Origin: Polyodon spathula
Lineage: Eukaryota > Chordata > Actinopteri > Acipenseriformes > Polyodontidae
Reading direction: 5' to 3'
NCBI RefSeq assembly: GCF_017654505.1
Contig: NC_054536.1
Span: 13,018,794-13,082,793 of the forward strand
DNA: 64,000 bases
Positions 1-10,641 of this stretch are shown here, in pieces (the first letter of the stretch is position 1; each line of letters begins with the position of its first letter). A program made the translations under genes and the position numbers. A model generated the notes under the pieces. That model saw only the letters and a program-made list of their open reading frames with translations. It had not been told where the DNA came from and searched no databases.

Positions 1-169
1 TGAAACGTCACTATTCTTAGGAATTTATTTTACAAGCTGGTAAAAGGATATTGTGAAAATAATAGGCTAATGCTGCCATTTAGTATCTTAGAAATTTTGG
101 ATATGTGTAACTTTCAACTTTATTGCTACATACTGCTGAACCTCAGGTCATAAATTTGGATTAAAGGAC

Positions 170-900
170 TTTTCACGGGGCGCCTGCAAAGGCGGAAGGG
201 GATGGAGTGCTTGTGGGACTTTGGTGAGAGTTAGTGACAAAGTCGAACAGATAGGACAGGTCCCCTATTGCTTGGAGGTCCACTAGCTGCTTGAGTGGTT
301 GTGGAGAGTAGGGGACGACATGAATAGAGAAAATCCCCCCCCCCGGTGGAGGACCCATCCTGGCAGCTGGCCTGGTGGTAGGGAGAACCGGCTACCCCGG
401 GGGGACAGAAAGGTACCCGGACCTGGAAAAGAAAAAGATCAAGACAGGTCCTGTCCGTAGAATCGACCTCCATCAGGCGTGAGCCCCGAGCACCCACTGA
501 ATGCTCGCGGGACCTGAAGGAAAAGGGGAAGAGGGTTAGGATAAGAGAAAGACTTATAGATTAGAGCCTCGCTGAAGCTAAAGCGCACAAGCTGCGAAAG
601 AACAGGTGTGGCCAGTGTTCCCCTCTGACCTACAAGGAACCTGGGAAGTGTAGCCAGGCCCGACTGGGGGAGTGAGACTCGCTTCCCCCCCATATGGAGC
701 CCTGTGCGGACAATACGGTGAAGGAAGAAGCAGCGGAGGAGGTGGGCAAAAGCAAAATGAAAGACAAGAGCAGGAAGCAGTGCACAGCTTAAACAGAGGA
801 GAGAGAGATTGACAGATGGGCCAGCCATTGGAAGCAGCTTGGAAGACAGAGTGCAGGCTGAGTCATTCCCCATGCGAGTGCCTTCTACGGCACCAAACCC
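170..900. other. GC-rich block of unknown origin
   Basis: This stretch is clearly richer in G and C than the AT-rich DNA on both sides. It contains a minus-strand open frame of 144 codons (873-439) with no domain I recognise. On the minus strand a TATAAA-like motif lies just upstream near 911-918. The block may be a retroelement leader, an LTR fragment or an old gene relic. I see no coding evidence strong enough to call a gene. Confidence 0.3.
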
Positions 901-2555
901 CCCAACTTCGCTTTATAGGCTACATCTAAAGTTATATCAGTTTTGCGTATGTATAGCATTGTAGAACATACAGTGAGATGCCAAACTCTAGTTTTATAGC
1001 TGTCATATGCACCTTGTGTTTCCTAATAAAAATCTCTAACTCAACATGCATGCCATGTAGTAGCTACGGGTTTCTTTTTTAAGATAAATGTAATTTTAAT
1101 CCCTCTCCTTCGTTGTTGGGAAATATAAATTGTGTTGTCTTTTCTTGTATTCTCAATAATATTTATCAATATTTGTTAAAAATAACATTTCAGAGTATTA
1201 ACACAAATAGGATAAACAGGTCAGAATTAATATCTTAACCATTTACATAGAGTTTCGTGTTTGCATGCATAGGTCCTGCAAACATATTCATTTGAAGCAG
1301 TGTTGGCATGCTTTATATTCCTGGAATTATTTTGCATCATCTATTTTGGATTTTACGACATATAAACACACACAATATATCAAACTTGGCAGGTGAAGTG
1401 AACTGTAGAAAATCTCAATTTATAAAACAAGACATGGAAACATTAACCCCTTTCTTTTTTTTAAAGACAACACAGCTATCATGCATTTAAAAATAAACAT
1501 GGCAATTCTGCAGGCAGTTTTTGATCTTTAATAAGCTAGGGGACTATAATACAATGGCCAAAGCCATGATTCATGCAAATATTTATCAGTAAAGTATACT
1601 GTAGCTATAAGCATTGATCTGCAATGAAACAGTTTTCCATTACATTGTCCCTATATTCAGTTCAATTGTTTGTCAATATCTCTGTAGAATTTTACAAAAG
1701 TAACAGAGGATCTTTTCACACTGAACAACATACAGATGTTTACTTGTGTAAAGGTGCAGAGAGATTTTAAATGATCAAAGCTTAAAAATGTACAAACATT
1801 GTAGTATTGTACAATAACCTGGCCAGGGGATAAAGTGGGGGTGGTATTGGTCATTGGTAACTGCAATTACTACACAGTATGAATATTCTTTAACATCAGT
1901 GTGTAGTCTAGTACAGTTTAGACAGTACAATATATTCCCCTGTCTTAGCTGCAAATACAAAATTAGAACGATCAAGATATTCAAAACAGATGCCAATGAC
2001 ATTCTCATTAACATAAACGTGTGTGATTAACATACTACCCAGATCAACATAACTACTGTATAAGGAAGCTTAAAATCCTTAAATAGGTACTTAAACTGTT
2101 GTCCTCAACCAAACATAAAATATCCACTTACAGTTTGGCATGCATTTTAAGATCACACAGAGATCTTGGGTATTTCAGTACAGTACTTTAGTTTATAATA
2201 AAAAACAAACAAAAAAAACACATAGTTTTATAATTGCTTAACTACGTCATGTCAGTACATTTGATTGCATTTAAGATTAAAACATGTCCTGCCTGGAAGG
2301 TATGGAATGTGAAGTATGCCTGCAAGTGTTGCAATACATTTTCTTGACTGAATGCTGCTGTGGTTATTTTGTACTTTTGGAATTTCCTGTAAAACATTGT
2401 CATTGTAGAAAGCACTACACCATGTATTTCATTTCATGCAAGTAAAATGTGTCTTTCTGCAATGAATACAACACAGCATACTTCATATATGCAACAGGTC
2501 GCGCTGTGTTATTGTAAATACATCCAATGCAACACAGTAATCAAAGGGGCAAAAT
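901..2555. other. AT-rich spacer, no gene seen
   Basis: Long AT-rich DNA with only short open frames in all six frames. I see no splice-bounded conserved peptide, no tandem repeat array and no recognisable element. Confidence 0.5.
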
Positions 2556-2559
2556 CTTC

Positions 2560-2990
2560 ATTGACTGTTCACAAGACTTCCTCATAAAGGAATAGTATAC
2601 TGCATTGGTTGTGAAGTGTAACAAACTGTACATCGGAGAAACAAAACAATTTAGCTAATCGCCTCGTGGAACATCTACGAAGTATATGACTTAACGCTAC
2701 TACACCTCCTGTTGCCAGTCTTTTTACCACAAATGACCACAGTGCAGAAAACATCACAATTTGTGGGGTAAATCACTGCTATGGGACCAATACAGCCAGG
2801 AAGCAAAAATAACATTAATTCATTTTCAAATTAAGTACTTTGGAACCTCTTGGAATAAACATTCTACTCTGAATAGTCATCTATTCTGAACTTTTCTTTT
2901 GAAAGACAACTTGTTTATAACATCTTGTTTACGCACTGCTTTTTCCATCCAGCTGAAGAAGGATTTGTAGTCTGAAAGGTCCTGATATTT
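2560..2990 (+). mobile_element. Penelope-like element remnant (GIY-YIG endonuclease end)
   Basis: Read on the plus strand across two frames, this region shows a GIY-YIG nuclease typical of Penelope-like retroelements. A VYCIGC start is followed by CNKLYIGET, then RLVEHLRS, then PVASLF, NDHSAENI and ICGV. A frame break after the YIGET motif and internal stops show that it is dead. The segment 2951-2985 (ctgaagaagg followed by gtctgaaagg) resembles the conserved 3' tail of such elements. The reverse transcriptase part is not recognisable upstream, so this is a 3' fragment. The family call rests on motif order, which is characteristic. Confidence 0.6.
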
Positions 2991-2992
2991 AT

Positions 2993-3076
2993 AAAAGGTT
3001 ATGTAAGTACACAAATATGAATTGATAGAAAATCAATTTTCTATCAATTCATATTTGTGTACTTACATAACCTTTT
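2993..3076. repeat. 84-bp near-perfect palindrome
   Basis: Two 41-bp arms are exact reverse complements about a centre between 3034 and 3035, where only the central C/A pair fails to match. It lies directly after the Penelope-like 3' end. It may be a junction of two inverted element copies, a cruciform-forming repeat or an assembly fold-back. Confidence 0.9.
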
Positions 3077-3159
3077 TCTTTTTAACACCTTATGGTACAC
3101 AAAGTTTTCCTTTTTAAATTATATATATATATATACACACGAACGACTTGGAAATAACA

Positions 3160-3210
3160 ACCTCCGATTGGTTAAACAGCATCACATGACCGTGCGTATA
3201 TATAGTGTAT
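3160..3210 (+). promoter_or_regulatory. Possible promoter-like motif cluster
   Basis: An inverted CCAAT motif (ATTGG, 3167-3171) is followed about 30 bp later by a TATATATA motif (3197-3204), with a CACATG E-box between them. This could be an internal promoter of a retroelement. No downstream gene is visible, so the call is weak. Confidence 0.2.
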
Positions 3211-3377
3211 ACCACAGCTTAAATATTAATGAGACGCTTCATACTGAATAAACCACTACATTTTAAATTCCATGACAAACTGCCATTTTATGTGTTTAGT
3301 TACAAAACCGAACCCAAAAATGAGTGACATTCCACCTGTCTCTTTTAGATTTGGTGATGAAACTCCACATAACGAAA

Positions 3378-3570
3378 GGTTGCGGATGCAACCACGGTTC
3401 TCTGAAAGAGAAAATAACCATTAACGTATGGGACATTGTCGTCAGGCAGTAGGGATTGGCTGAGCTTTATAGCAAAGCTGCCGATAGGCCTCTACGCGAG
3501 CTGCCATGTAAGCCCACCCCCTTGGAAGCTTACTATAAGCAGTGCGCAGAGACTCTCTTCCTCTTTTGCT
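3378..3570. repeat. DIRS left inverted terminal repeat (element 3' end)
   Basis: The outer 48 bases (3378-3425) form a unique end and 3421-3570 is the shared inverted repeat. The segment around ggcagtagggattggctgag reappears inverted near 8606-8635. It differs from the other end by a small internal insertion near 3480-3510. Confidence 0.85.
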
Positions 3571-3605
3571 CTTCGGGCCGAGAAGGCTTCCGGAGCGACC
3601 TCGCG

Positions 3606-3697
3606 GGTTAATGGTTATTTTCTCTTTCAGGGAACCGGGGTTGCATCCACAACCTATCGTCTCCTTTCAATTCGAAAATAACCATTAACGTATGGGA
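3606..3697. repeat. DIRS internal complementary region
   Basis: Positions 3606-3654 are the near-exact reverse complement of the left outer end 3378-3425. Positions 3664-3697 are the reverse complement of the right outer end 8647-8680. The two halves are separated by 9 bp. In DIRS elements this region is thought to template joining of the two termini during circle formation. Confidence 0.8.
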
Positions 3698-3979
3698 ACA
3701 GTGTACCCAAGCTGTCGCGAGGGAGGATTCTCGGCAGTAGGACAGACTTACGTCATAACACAATTGCGTAGGCAATACATCTAGGCATATGCGGAGCTGC
3801 GCCTCAGCGTCTATGCTCGCAATGACACCTGTCTTAAGGTGGACTATCAGGACACTACATTGGCATCCTGAGGTGCCATAGAGTGTAGTACAGACGCTCC
3901 AAATAATATGGCAGAGGAATTCAGCACGTTTAATCTATAAAACCTCATAAAGGTATGCAGTGTAGCTCAACTGTTTGCC

Positions 3980-4915
3980 ACACAAATGTCAGACACCAGC
4001 ACTCTTCTAAGAGGGCCCAGGACGTTGCCATACCCCTAGTGGTGCGCCTTCAACTGCCCTGGCGGTGGAAGGCCTGCAGACTCATAGGCTAATTTAATAG
4101 CATCCACTATCCAGTGGGAAAGTTGTTGTTTTGACAACGGCTGACCCAACATCTTAGAACCATGGCATATGAACAGTTGTTCTGTTTGCCTCACGGTCTT
4201 TGTATGGTCAATATAACACCTCAATGCCCGCACAGGGCAGAGCATGTGTAACCGTTGTTCCTCTGGAGAGGAAAAGGGAGGAGGATAGAATGCCATCAAC
4301 TCGACCGGCTGGTTCATATGGAACGAGGATATAACCTTTGGCAGAAAGGCTGGATTTGTACGCATGGAGACCTTAGAACTGTCTCCTGAGAAATGGTTAC
4401 ATGAAGGGTGCACTGACAGTGCATGTAATTCACTGACGTGCTTTGCTGACACTACCGACAGCAAAAATGTGGTTTTCATAGACATGAGCTTCATATCCAC
4501 AGTGTGGAGAGGCTCGAACGGTGCCTTGGTAAGGGCTTCTAGCACCACGTCAAGGCTCCATGACGGTAAGTTGGTCAGTCTTGGAGGTCTGCAAGCGTCT
4601 TGCGCCTTTAAGGAACTGAGATGCCAAAAAATGGCAACCCGGTGATAATCCGTCAATGCGTACATGGCAGGCTGATATGGCGGCTAAATACACTTTAAGT
4701 GTAGAGGGAGATTTCCCTTCATCTAACAGTTTCTGCAGAAACTGCAATATTACTGCCATGGGACAAGATATTTGGTCATGGCCCCCCGCCAGGCACCAAT
4801 CTTGGAACAACTGCCATTTGTACGTGTACTGCGACCTGGTAGAGGGGGCTCTGGCGCTCTGAATGGTCGAGATCACCGCTGTCGAAAGCCCTAAGGCTGA
4901 CAGGCGCTCCCGCTC
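3980..4915 (-). pseudogene. DIRS tyrosine recombinase, inactive
   Basis: This encodes the integrase-like tyrosine recombinase that inserts the circular DNA copy of a DIRS element. The N-terminal SAM-like part lies at 4915-4550, with RSQYTYKWQLFQDWC and then STLKVYLAAISACH. It continues in another frame (4665-4036) as the catalytic domain, so there is a frameshift near 4550-4600. The first catalytic arginine, expected in the box A-K-R-V-S-E-L, is histidine here (SAKHVSELHALS). The second box (H-x-x-R) is broken by a one-base frame change at about 4030-4037, where AHH is followed by a stop; the expected TRG-ATSWAL block continues in the neighbouring frame. Recognition is firm; activity is excluded. 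Confidence 0.85.
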
Positions 4916-5289
4916 AGGGGCCAAGCCCATAGCTGCATGAGCTTGGGGTTCGGTTGCCAAAGCCGACCTTCGGCCTGGGACAATAGGTCTGCACGCAGGG
5001 GAAGCTCCCGCGGTTAACCATGCAGTAACTGCACCACGCTCGGGAACCATACTCTCCGAGGCCACCAAGAAGCGATCAGAATCACTGTCGCTCGCTCTAC
5101 CCTGACCTTCTCTAAGAGGGCGGGGAGCATCGGAGTCGGTGGAAATATATATAGGAGGACTGGCGGCCAATCGTGAGCCAGTGCGTTGACTCCTAGGGGG
5201 CTGTCGGGATCCCTCACCGAGAACCATAGGGGGCAGTGCGTGGTCTCTCGCAAAGTGAAGAGATCTACCTGCGCTCTGCCGAACCATTC

Positions 5290-6330
5290 CTAGATGCGCT
5301 CTACCACCTGAAGGTGGAGACGCCATTCTCCTGCAAGAGGGCCTCCTCTGGATAGGAGGTCCGCTGCGTAGTTGACTCTGCCCAGTAGGTGAACCGTGCG
5401 CAGAGAGGTCAAGCGCGGCTGTGCCCATAGCAACAGCCGTGCTACCATTCGGTGAAGGCGGGGGTACCGTAGGCCGCCCTGGTGGTTGATATATGCCACA
5501 ACCGTAGAAGCACTGGCAAGAAGTGCCGGAGGGCGAGGTCCACTGCTCTGAGTTCCAGAACGTTGATGTCGGCTGACCTCCAGGGTCCTGACCACACTCC
5601 GCGGGTCCCTGAGCCATTTCAGACTGCTCCCCAACCTTGGTTGGAAGCGTCGGTCGTAACCACTTCCCTCCGGAAGTTGGGACCCAGGCAAACTCCCTGG
5701 CGGATGTTTGCCGGAACTTTCCACCAGCGTAGTGCTCCCCAGCAGGTTCGGGATACCGTCAACCTGCAGTGTTTGTCTCTCCGCGGATGTAACGCGAAGG
5801 CATTGAACCAGGCCTGTAGCGGTCTCTGGTGTAATAAGCCCAAGATTGTTTCTCTCAACCTGAACAGGGACAGACACTGTTCTAGCGAGGCAACTCTTTG
5901 TGTGGACAAGGTCGCTTCCATGGACACCGAGTACAGATGCAACCCCACAAACTCGGTCTGTTGGCTTGGCAAGAGGTGGCTCTTCTCTGAATTGACCTTC
6001 AGACCCAGCCGCTGAAGATGGTTTGTAACCATCACTGTGTGCTGTGCCAGCTGCTCCTTTGACTGCGCGCAGACGAGCCAGTCGTCCAGATAGTTCAGCA
6101 GTTGGACAACTTGAGCCCACAAAGGGGCTAAAATGGCGTCCATACATTTTGAAAAGGTTCGAGGAGCTAGAGACAGACCGAATGGGAGGACACAAAACTC
6201 GTACACCCTGCTCTGGAATGCGAAACGCAGATACTTGGCACGCTTCCTGAGCAGTGCCTACATCTCTGCATTCAGAGCTGAGGACTGAACTGAGTCCTTC
6301 ACTGCAGTTACAACCACCCCCCTGAAGGGG
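5290..6330 (-). pseudogene. DIRS reverse transcriptase / RNase H, internally deleted
   Basis: The reverse transcriptase core is readable: KYLRFAFQSRVYEF, LPFGLSLAPRTFSKCMD and the catalytic NYLDDWLV. An RNase H start follows (VVTTDASNQGWGAV near 5620), and its later part lies in another frame (VAYINHQGGLRYPRLHR and NYAADLLSRG, 5290-5480). The upstream PPPFRG linker near 6310-6330 runs almost directly into the KYLRF block, so the fingers and motif A (the first catalytic aspartate, normally within DLKDAYFH) are missing, roughly 80 codons. A stop codon also interrupts the junction. It is a dead copy. Confidence 0.85.
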
Positions 6331-6519
6331 GGAGGCTTTAACCGGAACTGAAGGGTGCACCCAGATGTCGTTGGTACACTGTTGCCAGAACTGGAGCTGT
6401 GGAACAGTGTAGGGGTGGGCTAATAGCTGCCTGGGTGTCTCAGGGCTGCTTTGGCTGCTCACGGGGGGGGGGGGGGGGGGGGGGTCTTACCACCCCATGG
6501 TAAAGCCTGCCGCTGTGGC

Positions 6520-7868
6520 GTTGCCAAGGCTGTCCCTGGTGCCGCTTCGGTTGCAACTGCTTGCTTGGTCACACCTTGGCCATTTGCTACGACGCCTCAC
6601 GTGCTTTGACGGAGCGTTGTAGCATCTCCTCTACTGCCGGACCAAACGTGTCCGGGAGTGATTGGAGTGTCCAGCAAGGGGGCCTTGTCAGGCTCCTGCA
6701 CTCTCGCCTGCGAGAGCCAGAGCTGTCTTCTGGCCACCACCATTGAAGCAACACTCCTGCCCTGAGCCCACGCATTGAGCTGGGCTAACCTTACCAGCAG
6801 CTGGCTGACCGTGCCTAGCTCGCTTCTGAGGGCCACAGAAGGGCACTCCGGAAGGTCTCTGATTAGTGCCGCCTGGTAGACTGTCAGTAGACTGGCTACG
6901 TTAGACAGTCTGACTGCCTCCGTGGCCACAGAATACCCTTTCTTTAGGTGTATCTCTGTGGTCCTGCACTGTTTATTAGGACATGCTGGGTCCTTAGTAA
7001 GCCCAGACAGTGTCGGCCGTTTTCACCAACAAGGTGAACGCAGCGCTCACCGGTGGAAAGGACGCTAGGCCACAGCCTCTACTGACCTCCAGGGTCCTGA
7101 CCACACCCTGTCCCCTTCCAGGATGTCAGAAGCATCTCTGGAGACGGCATCTGTATCCCAGTCCTGCTGTGGCTGTATCGGAAGGGAAACATCTGATAGA
7201 GGTTGTGGGGGGGCCACTGGTTGGCTGGAGACGGGTCCAGTGGGCTGCTCTGGGGCTCGAGGCACTGCAGTAGCCAGAGACATAAGCAGGGACTGCTGTC
7301 CCATCATGACCTCCATGAACTGAGTCATCTTGGAGGTTAATTCCGCCACCTCAGACTTGTCCGAGTGCCGCCTGTCTCGACAAGGGGAATGAAAGCATCC
7401 TCTACGATGAGGCGACCTGGAGCGCGACCTAGACTCCCGACGAGGGCGTGCTCTAGAAGGGGAGGGGCTGCTAGCCTGTGCGCATCTGGTGGGGGACCTC
7501 TGACCAGCTGAGATCTGGGAGGCCGGGCTCCTGGAGAGCTGCAGTCTCCCTGGTGGCGTCGCAGTGGACGACGGCGGGGCTGAGACAGTGTGGGAAGATC
7601 CCAGTGAAGGGGAGTGCCCACCCACTGACTTCTTGGCCCTTTGTCAAAGGGTGTGTGTCTGAAAGACAGCACAGAGACTGCAAAAAGCCCTATCAACCAG
7701 CGCGGATGCGGCGTGCTCCGGCTCAAGACATGCCACGCACTCCTCACGAGGGTCACTGGTGAAAGCCCAACATCTTGTGTGAGCACGGCACCGTAAACAT
7801 TGACCGAATGCCAAGCATCGAGTCGAGAACGTCGAACAGCAAGCGACAGAGACGCTTGCACAAGACAC
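6520..7868 (-). pseudogene. DIRS gag-like protein, frameshifted
   Basis: This is the first gene of the DIRS element. The N-terminal part (7868-7644) contains a cysteine/histidine-rich segment (EECVACLEPEHAAS followed by CSLC) that recurs in DIRS gag proteins. The middle is rich in Ser/Arg (RSRSRSPHRRG, near 7410) and is followed by a helical Q/M-rich stretch. The C-terminal part (6990-6597) has DPACPNKQC just upstream and then VARRQLWLSQARV and the LLDTPITPGH block, conserved in this family. At least three frame changes separate the parts. Its normal role would be packaging the element RNA. Confidence 0.75.
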
Positions 7869-8535
7869 CTAAGCGTCAGCTGACCCACAGTGCCGAGACG
7901 CTGGTGCTGGTACAGTGTCTTATTTGGTGTTAATACATACCTAGGTGCTAAAGGGAGTATGTGCTTGGTGGTCATCTTCTTTTGGTGAAAAGGTTTTTTT
8001 TTTTTTTTTTTTTATTCTGGAACGCTGCAGTGAGTGCTTGGTGTACTGTAGAAGGCACTGTAGGGCAAGCCGTACAGCTACCATGCGGTGGGGAACACAC
8101 AGCAGTGGAAGATTCTAGAGGGCTGCAAAGCAGACTCCACACACACACGGTCTAGCCAGGCGAGACCGACTGCAATATGCGCGTGGCAAAGCCAACGACG
8201 CGCGTCAAAATATATATATATATATAAATCTGAAATAGAAATATATACAACCCAAAAACACACAATATAATAATAATATTTATAATAATATTATAAATAA
8301 TAGGAGAAGACGGAGACCACAAGGTTAAACAAAAACGCGATGCCGAAGCAAAGCGTGAAGGATATATATATAGTAATAATATATAAAATATATAACACAA
8401 TTATATAATCCAATAACCAATAATAAATGTACTGAAATAAACTCGGAGAAGAGGCCGAAACCAGCTTCTCAAGCCTAAGCTTTGTGAGTATAATCAGTAC
8501 GAGCTCTAGTACCTACCGCTACCGATGCTGAAGAC

Positions 8536-8682
8536 AAAAGAGGAAGAGAGTCGCTGCGCGCTGCGTATAGTAAGCTCCCAAGGGGGCGGGCTTACACGCC
8601 AGCTTTGCTATAAAGCTCAGCCAATCCCTACTGCCTGACGGCAATGTCCCATAAGTTAATGGTTATTTTCGAATTGAAAGGG
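8536..8682. repeat. DIRS right inverted terminal repeat (element 5' end)
   Basis: Reverse complement of the left repeat, ending in the segment ggttattttcgaattgaaag (8661-8680), which pairs with the internal complementary region at 3664-3697. Confidence 0.85.
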
Positions 8683-8814
8683 AACTGGTACACCACCAAC
8701 TTTGAGTGAAGACAGCAGTCCACCTAAAAAAAACCTAAAATATAATAGGTGCACCAGCATCTATCAAGAGCAGACACAAAAGAACAGCTAAATGAAATAG
8801 AAGTAAACAAAGAT

Positions 8815-8820
<6 letters not shown>

Positions 8821-8848
<28 letters not shown>
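8821..8848. repeat. (AC)n microsatellite
   Basis: Fourteen AC units just outside the DIRS right end. Confidence 0.95.
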
Positions 8849-8851
<3 letters not shown>

Positions 8852-9439
8852 CAGCATTGGCTGTTAATGTACTTAAAGACTGGTTTAAAGAAAAAGATAT
8901 GGACACTCATTTTAAGGAAATAAGTCAAAAGTAATAAACACCACAAGGGAATTTTATGCCAGTGCAAGAGGTTCAACTGGGGACCCGTATTCAGTCTCCA
9001 GTTTTATAACGCTGAGCTGGACTAAATAGATATTTTAACATCTCTGCTGACAGTTTAAAACCAACAAGAAAGTATTCCTTTCAGTCATGAAAAGTTTTAA
9101 CAAAGCAGGTAAAGACAAGGCCAGACACCACCCCATGAATTACCGGCCTGGATTTTAAGTATCTTGTCCCCTGACACCGTGCTTGAATTGGTACGCAAAG
9201 TCTGGTTTGATCTTCAATTTAAATCTTGCACAATCTGGATGCGAGGGTGTCCAACAATTAACAAACACATATTTTGAGATCCGAAAGGACAAAAACACAC
9301 TTGAATATGTGTGCCTTGTATATAACAAGGACACACTCACCTGAAGATACAGCTTCAGCATCCTCACTGTTAAGACCGTTGACCTCTCCTCACTGTTGAT
9401 AACACCTTTGAATTTCACGCTGTCCAACTAACCTCTCAA

Positions 9440-10530
9440 CTCTTGTTTATTGTACTGTACAGTCCCCCTGGACATCTCACTCACTTTTGATGAACTTGAC
9501 TATCTCCTCCCTCCCCTCTGTCTACCCCAGCTATCCTGTTAGGTGATTTGAATATCCATCTCTCCAACCCTACTCAATCTGCCAGATTCCTTCCTCTCCT
9601 TAAACTTCTCTTCATCCCCTTCTACCCACAAAGCTGGCTGTCAATTTGACCTCATCTTCTCCAGGGGCTGCTGCTGCCCCTCCAACCTCTCTGATCACTA
9701 TTTCATCTTTCTCTCCTTACTCCACCCCCCCCCCCCCCGTCCTTGCCTCCATCACTGTGTCTCACCTCCCTCCTATCGACAACTCCTCCCAGCTTCTCCA
9801 CCCTCTTCTCCTCCCCAACCCAGGCTCTCCTCTGTGCTCCACTCAGCAAGAACAAACTACGCTCTGTTAAAAAGAAATGGAAGAGAACCAAACTCCCTCC
9901 TGCCCTAGACCTCTACTGCTAACTCTGCTCCTCCTCCTCTGCTAAACGCTCCTATTTCCAATCTATTATCTAATCCTCCACTAACAACCCCCAGAAACTA
10001 TTCTCTACCTTTTCCTCCCTCTGACAACTTTACCGCTTCGCCACTAAAATCTCCGATATCCGCAAACTCTTTAATACCCCCCTCCTTTAGGGCTACAAAC
10101 CCACCATATGCACCCCGTCCCCACTCACCTCTTTCAAGCTGCTGCTCCTACTTTGCTCCTCTTCACCTCCTCCCTTCAACACCCCCATCCTCAAAAAACC
10201 TACCCTCAGCCCCACCTCCCTCCAGAATTACCATCCTGTCTAACTCTTACCCTTCCTCTCTAAAATCCTTGAGCTCTCCGCTTTCCTGTCTAACCCCTCT
10301 GCTCGACCCTCTCCAATCTGGTTTCTGCTCACTCCACTGAAACTGCTCTTCTGTCTATCACCAACTTGTTAAACTGTCTGTGCTTCCACTCTCTCTGTCC
10401 TAATTCTCAATCTCTTTGCTGCCTTTGATTTTATCAATCACTCTATTCTCTTATCCTCTCTTGCTGACCTGGGAATCTCTGGCACAGCTCTGGCCTGGTT
10501 TTCTTTCTACCTCTCTCAACATGGTTTACA
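9440..10530 (+). mobile_element. Decayed L2/CR1-type LINE fragment
   Basis: Plus-strand translation across several frames shows an apurinic endonuclease piece (ILLGDLNIHLSNP near 9535, then a LSDHYF-type block near 9690). Further on is a reverse transcriptase piece: LKKPTLSPTSLQNY near 10190, SGFCSLHSTETALLSITN near 10320, and then AFDFINHSILL and ADLGISGTALAWF at 10430-10505. The order matches L2/CR1-group non-LTR retrotransposons. Many stops and frame changes show that it is old. Sequence drifts into an (AT)n tract at 10,605. Confidence 0.7.
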
Positions 10531-10602
10531 CCTTACCTATATAATGTATCATGATTCGATAAATATGTTGACCTCTTAATTGATTTAAAATTCGCCCAAG
10601 GA

Positions 10603-10604
<2 letters not shown>

Positions 10605-10637
<33 letters not shown>
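10605..10637. repeat. (AT)n microsatellite
   Basis: About 16 AT units at the end of the LINE remnant. Confidence 0.9.

Positions 10638-10639
<2 letters not shown>

Positions 10640-10641
<2 letters not shown>

Larger units (their letters stand above)
3378..8682 (-). mobile_element. DIRS-type tyrosine-recombinase retrotransposon, nearly full length, decayed
   Basis: A 5.3-kb element is transcribed on the minus strand, with gag at 7868-6520, RT/RNase H at 6330-5290 and tyrosine recombinase at 4915-3980. The ends are inverted repeats: 3421-3570 matches the reverse complement of 8536-8662, with a ~24-bp extra segment in the left copy. An internal complementary region beside the 3' end (3606-3697) pairs with both outer ends, the hallmark of DIRS elements, which replicate through a circular intermediate. 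No target-site duplication is expected and none is seen. Several frameshifts, a deletion in the RT and a 22-base poly-G (6463-6484) show that it cannot move autonomously. Confidence 0.9.

Noticed and set aside
5482..6015. 177-codon plus-strand frame inside the first DIRS
   Set aside because: Antisense to RT/RNase H; the motifs are on the minus strand.
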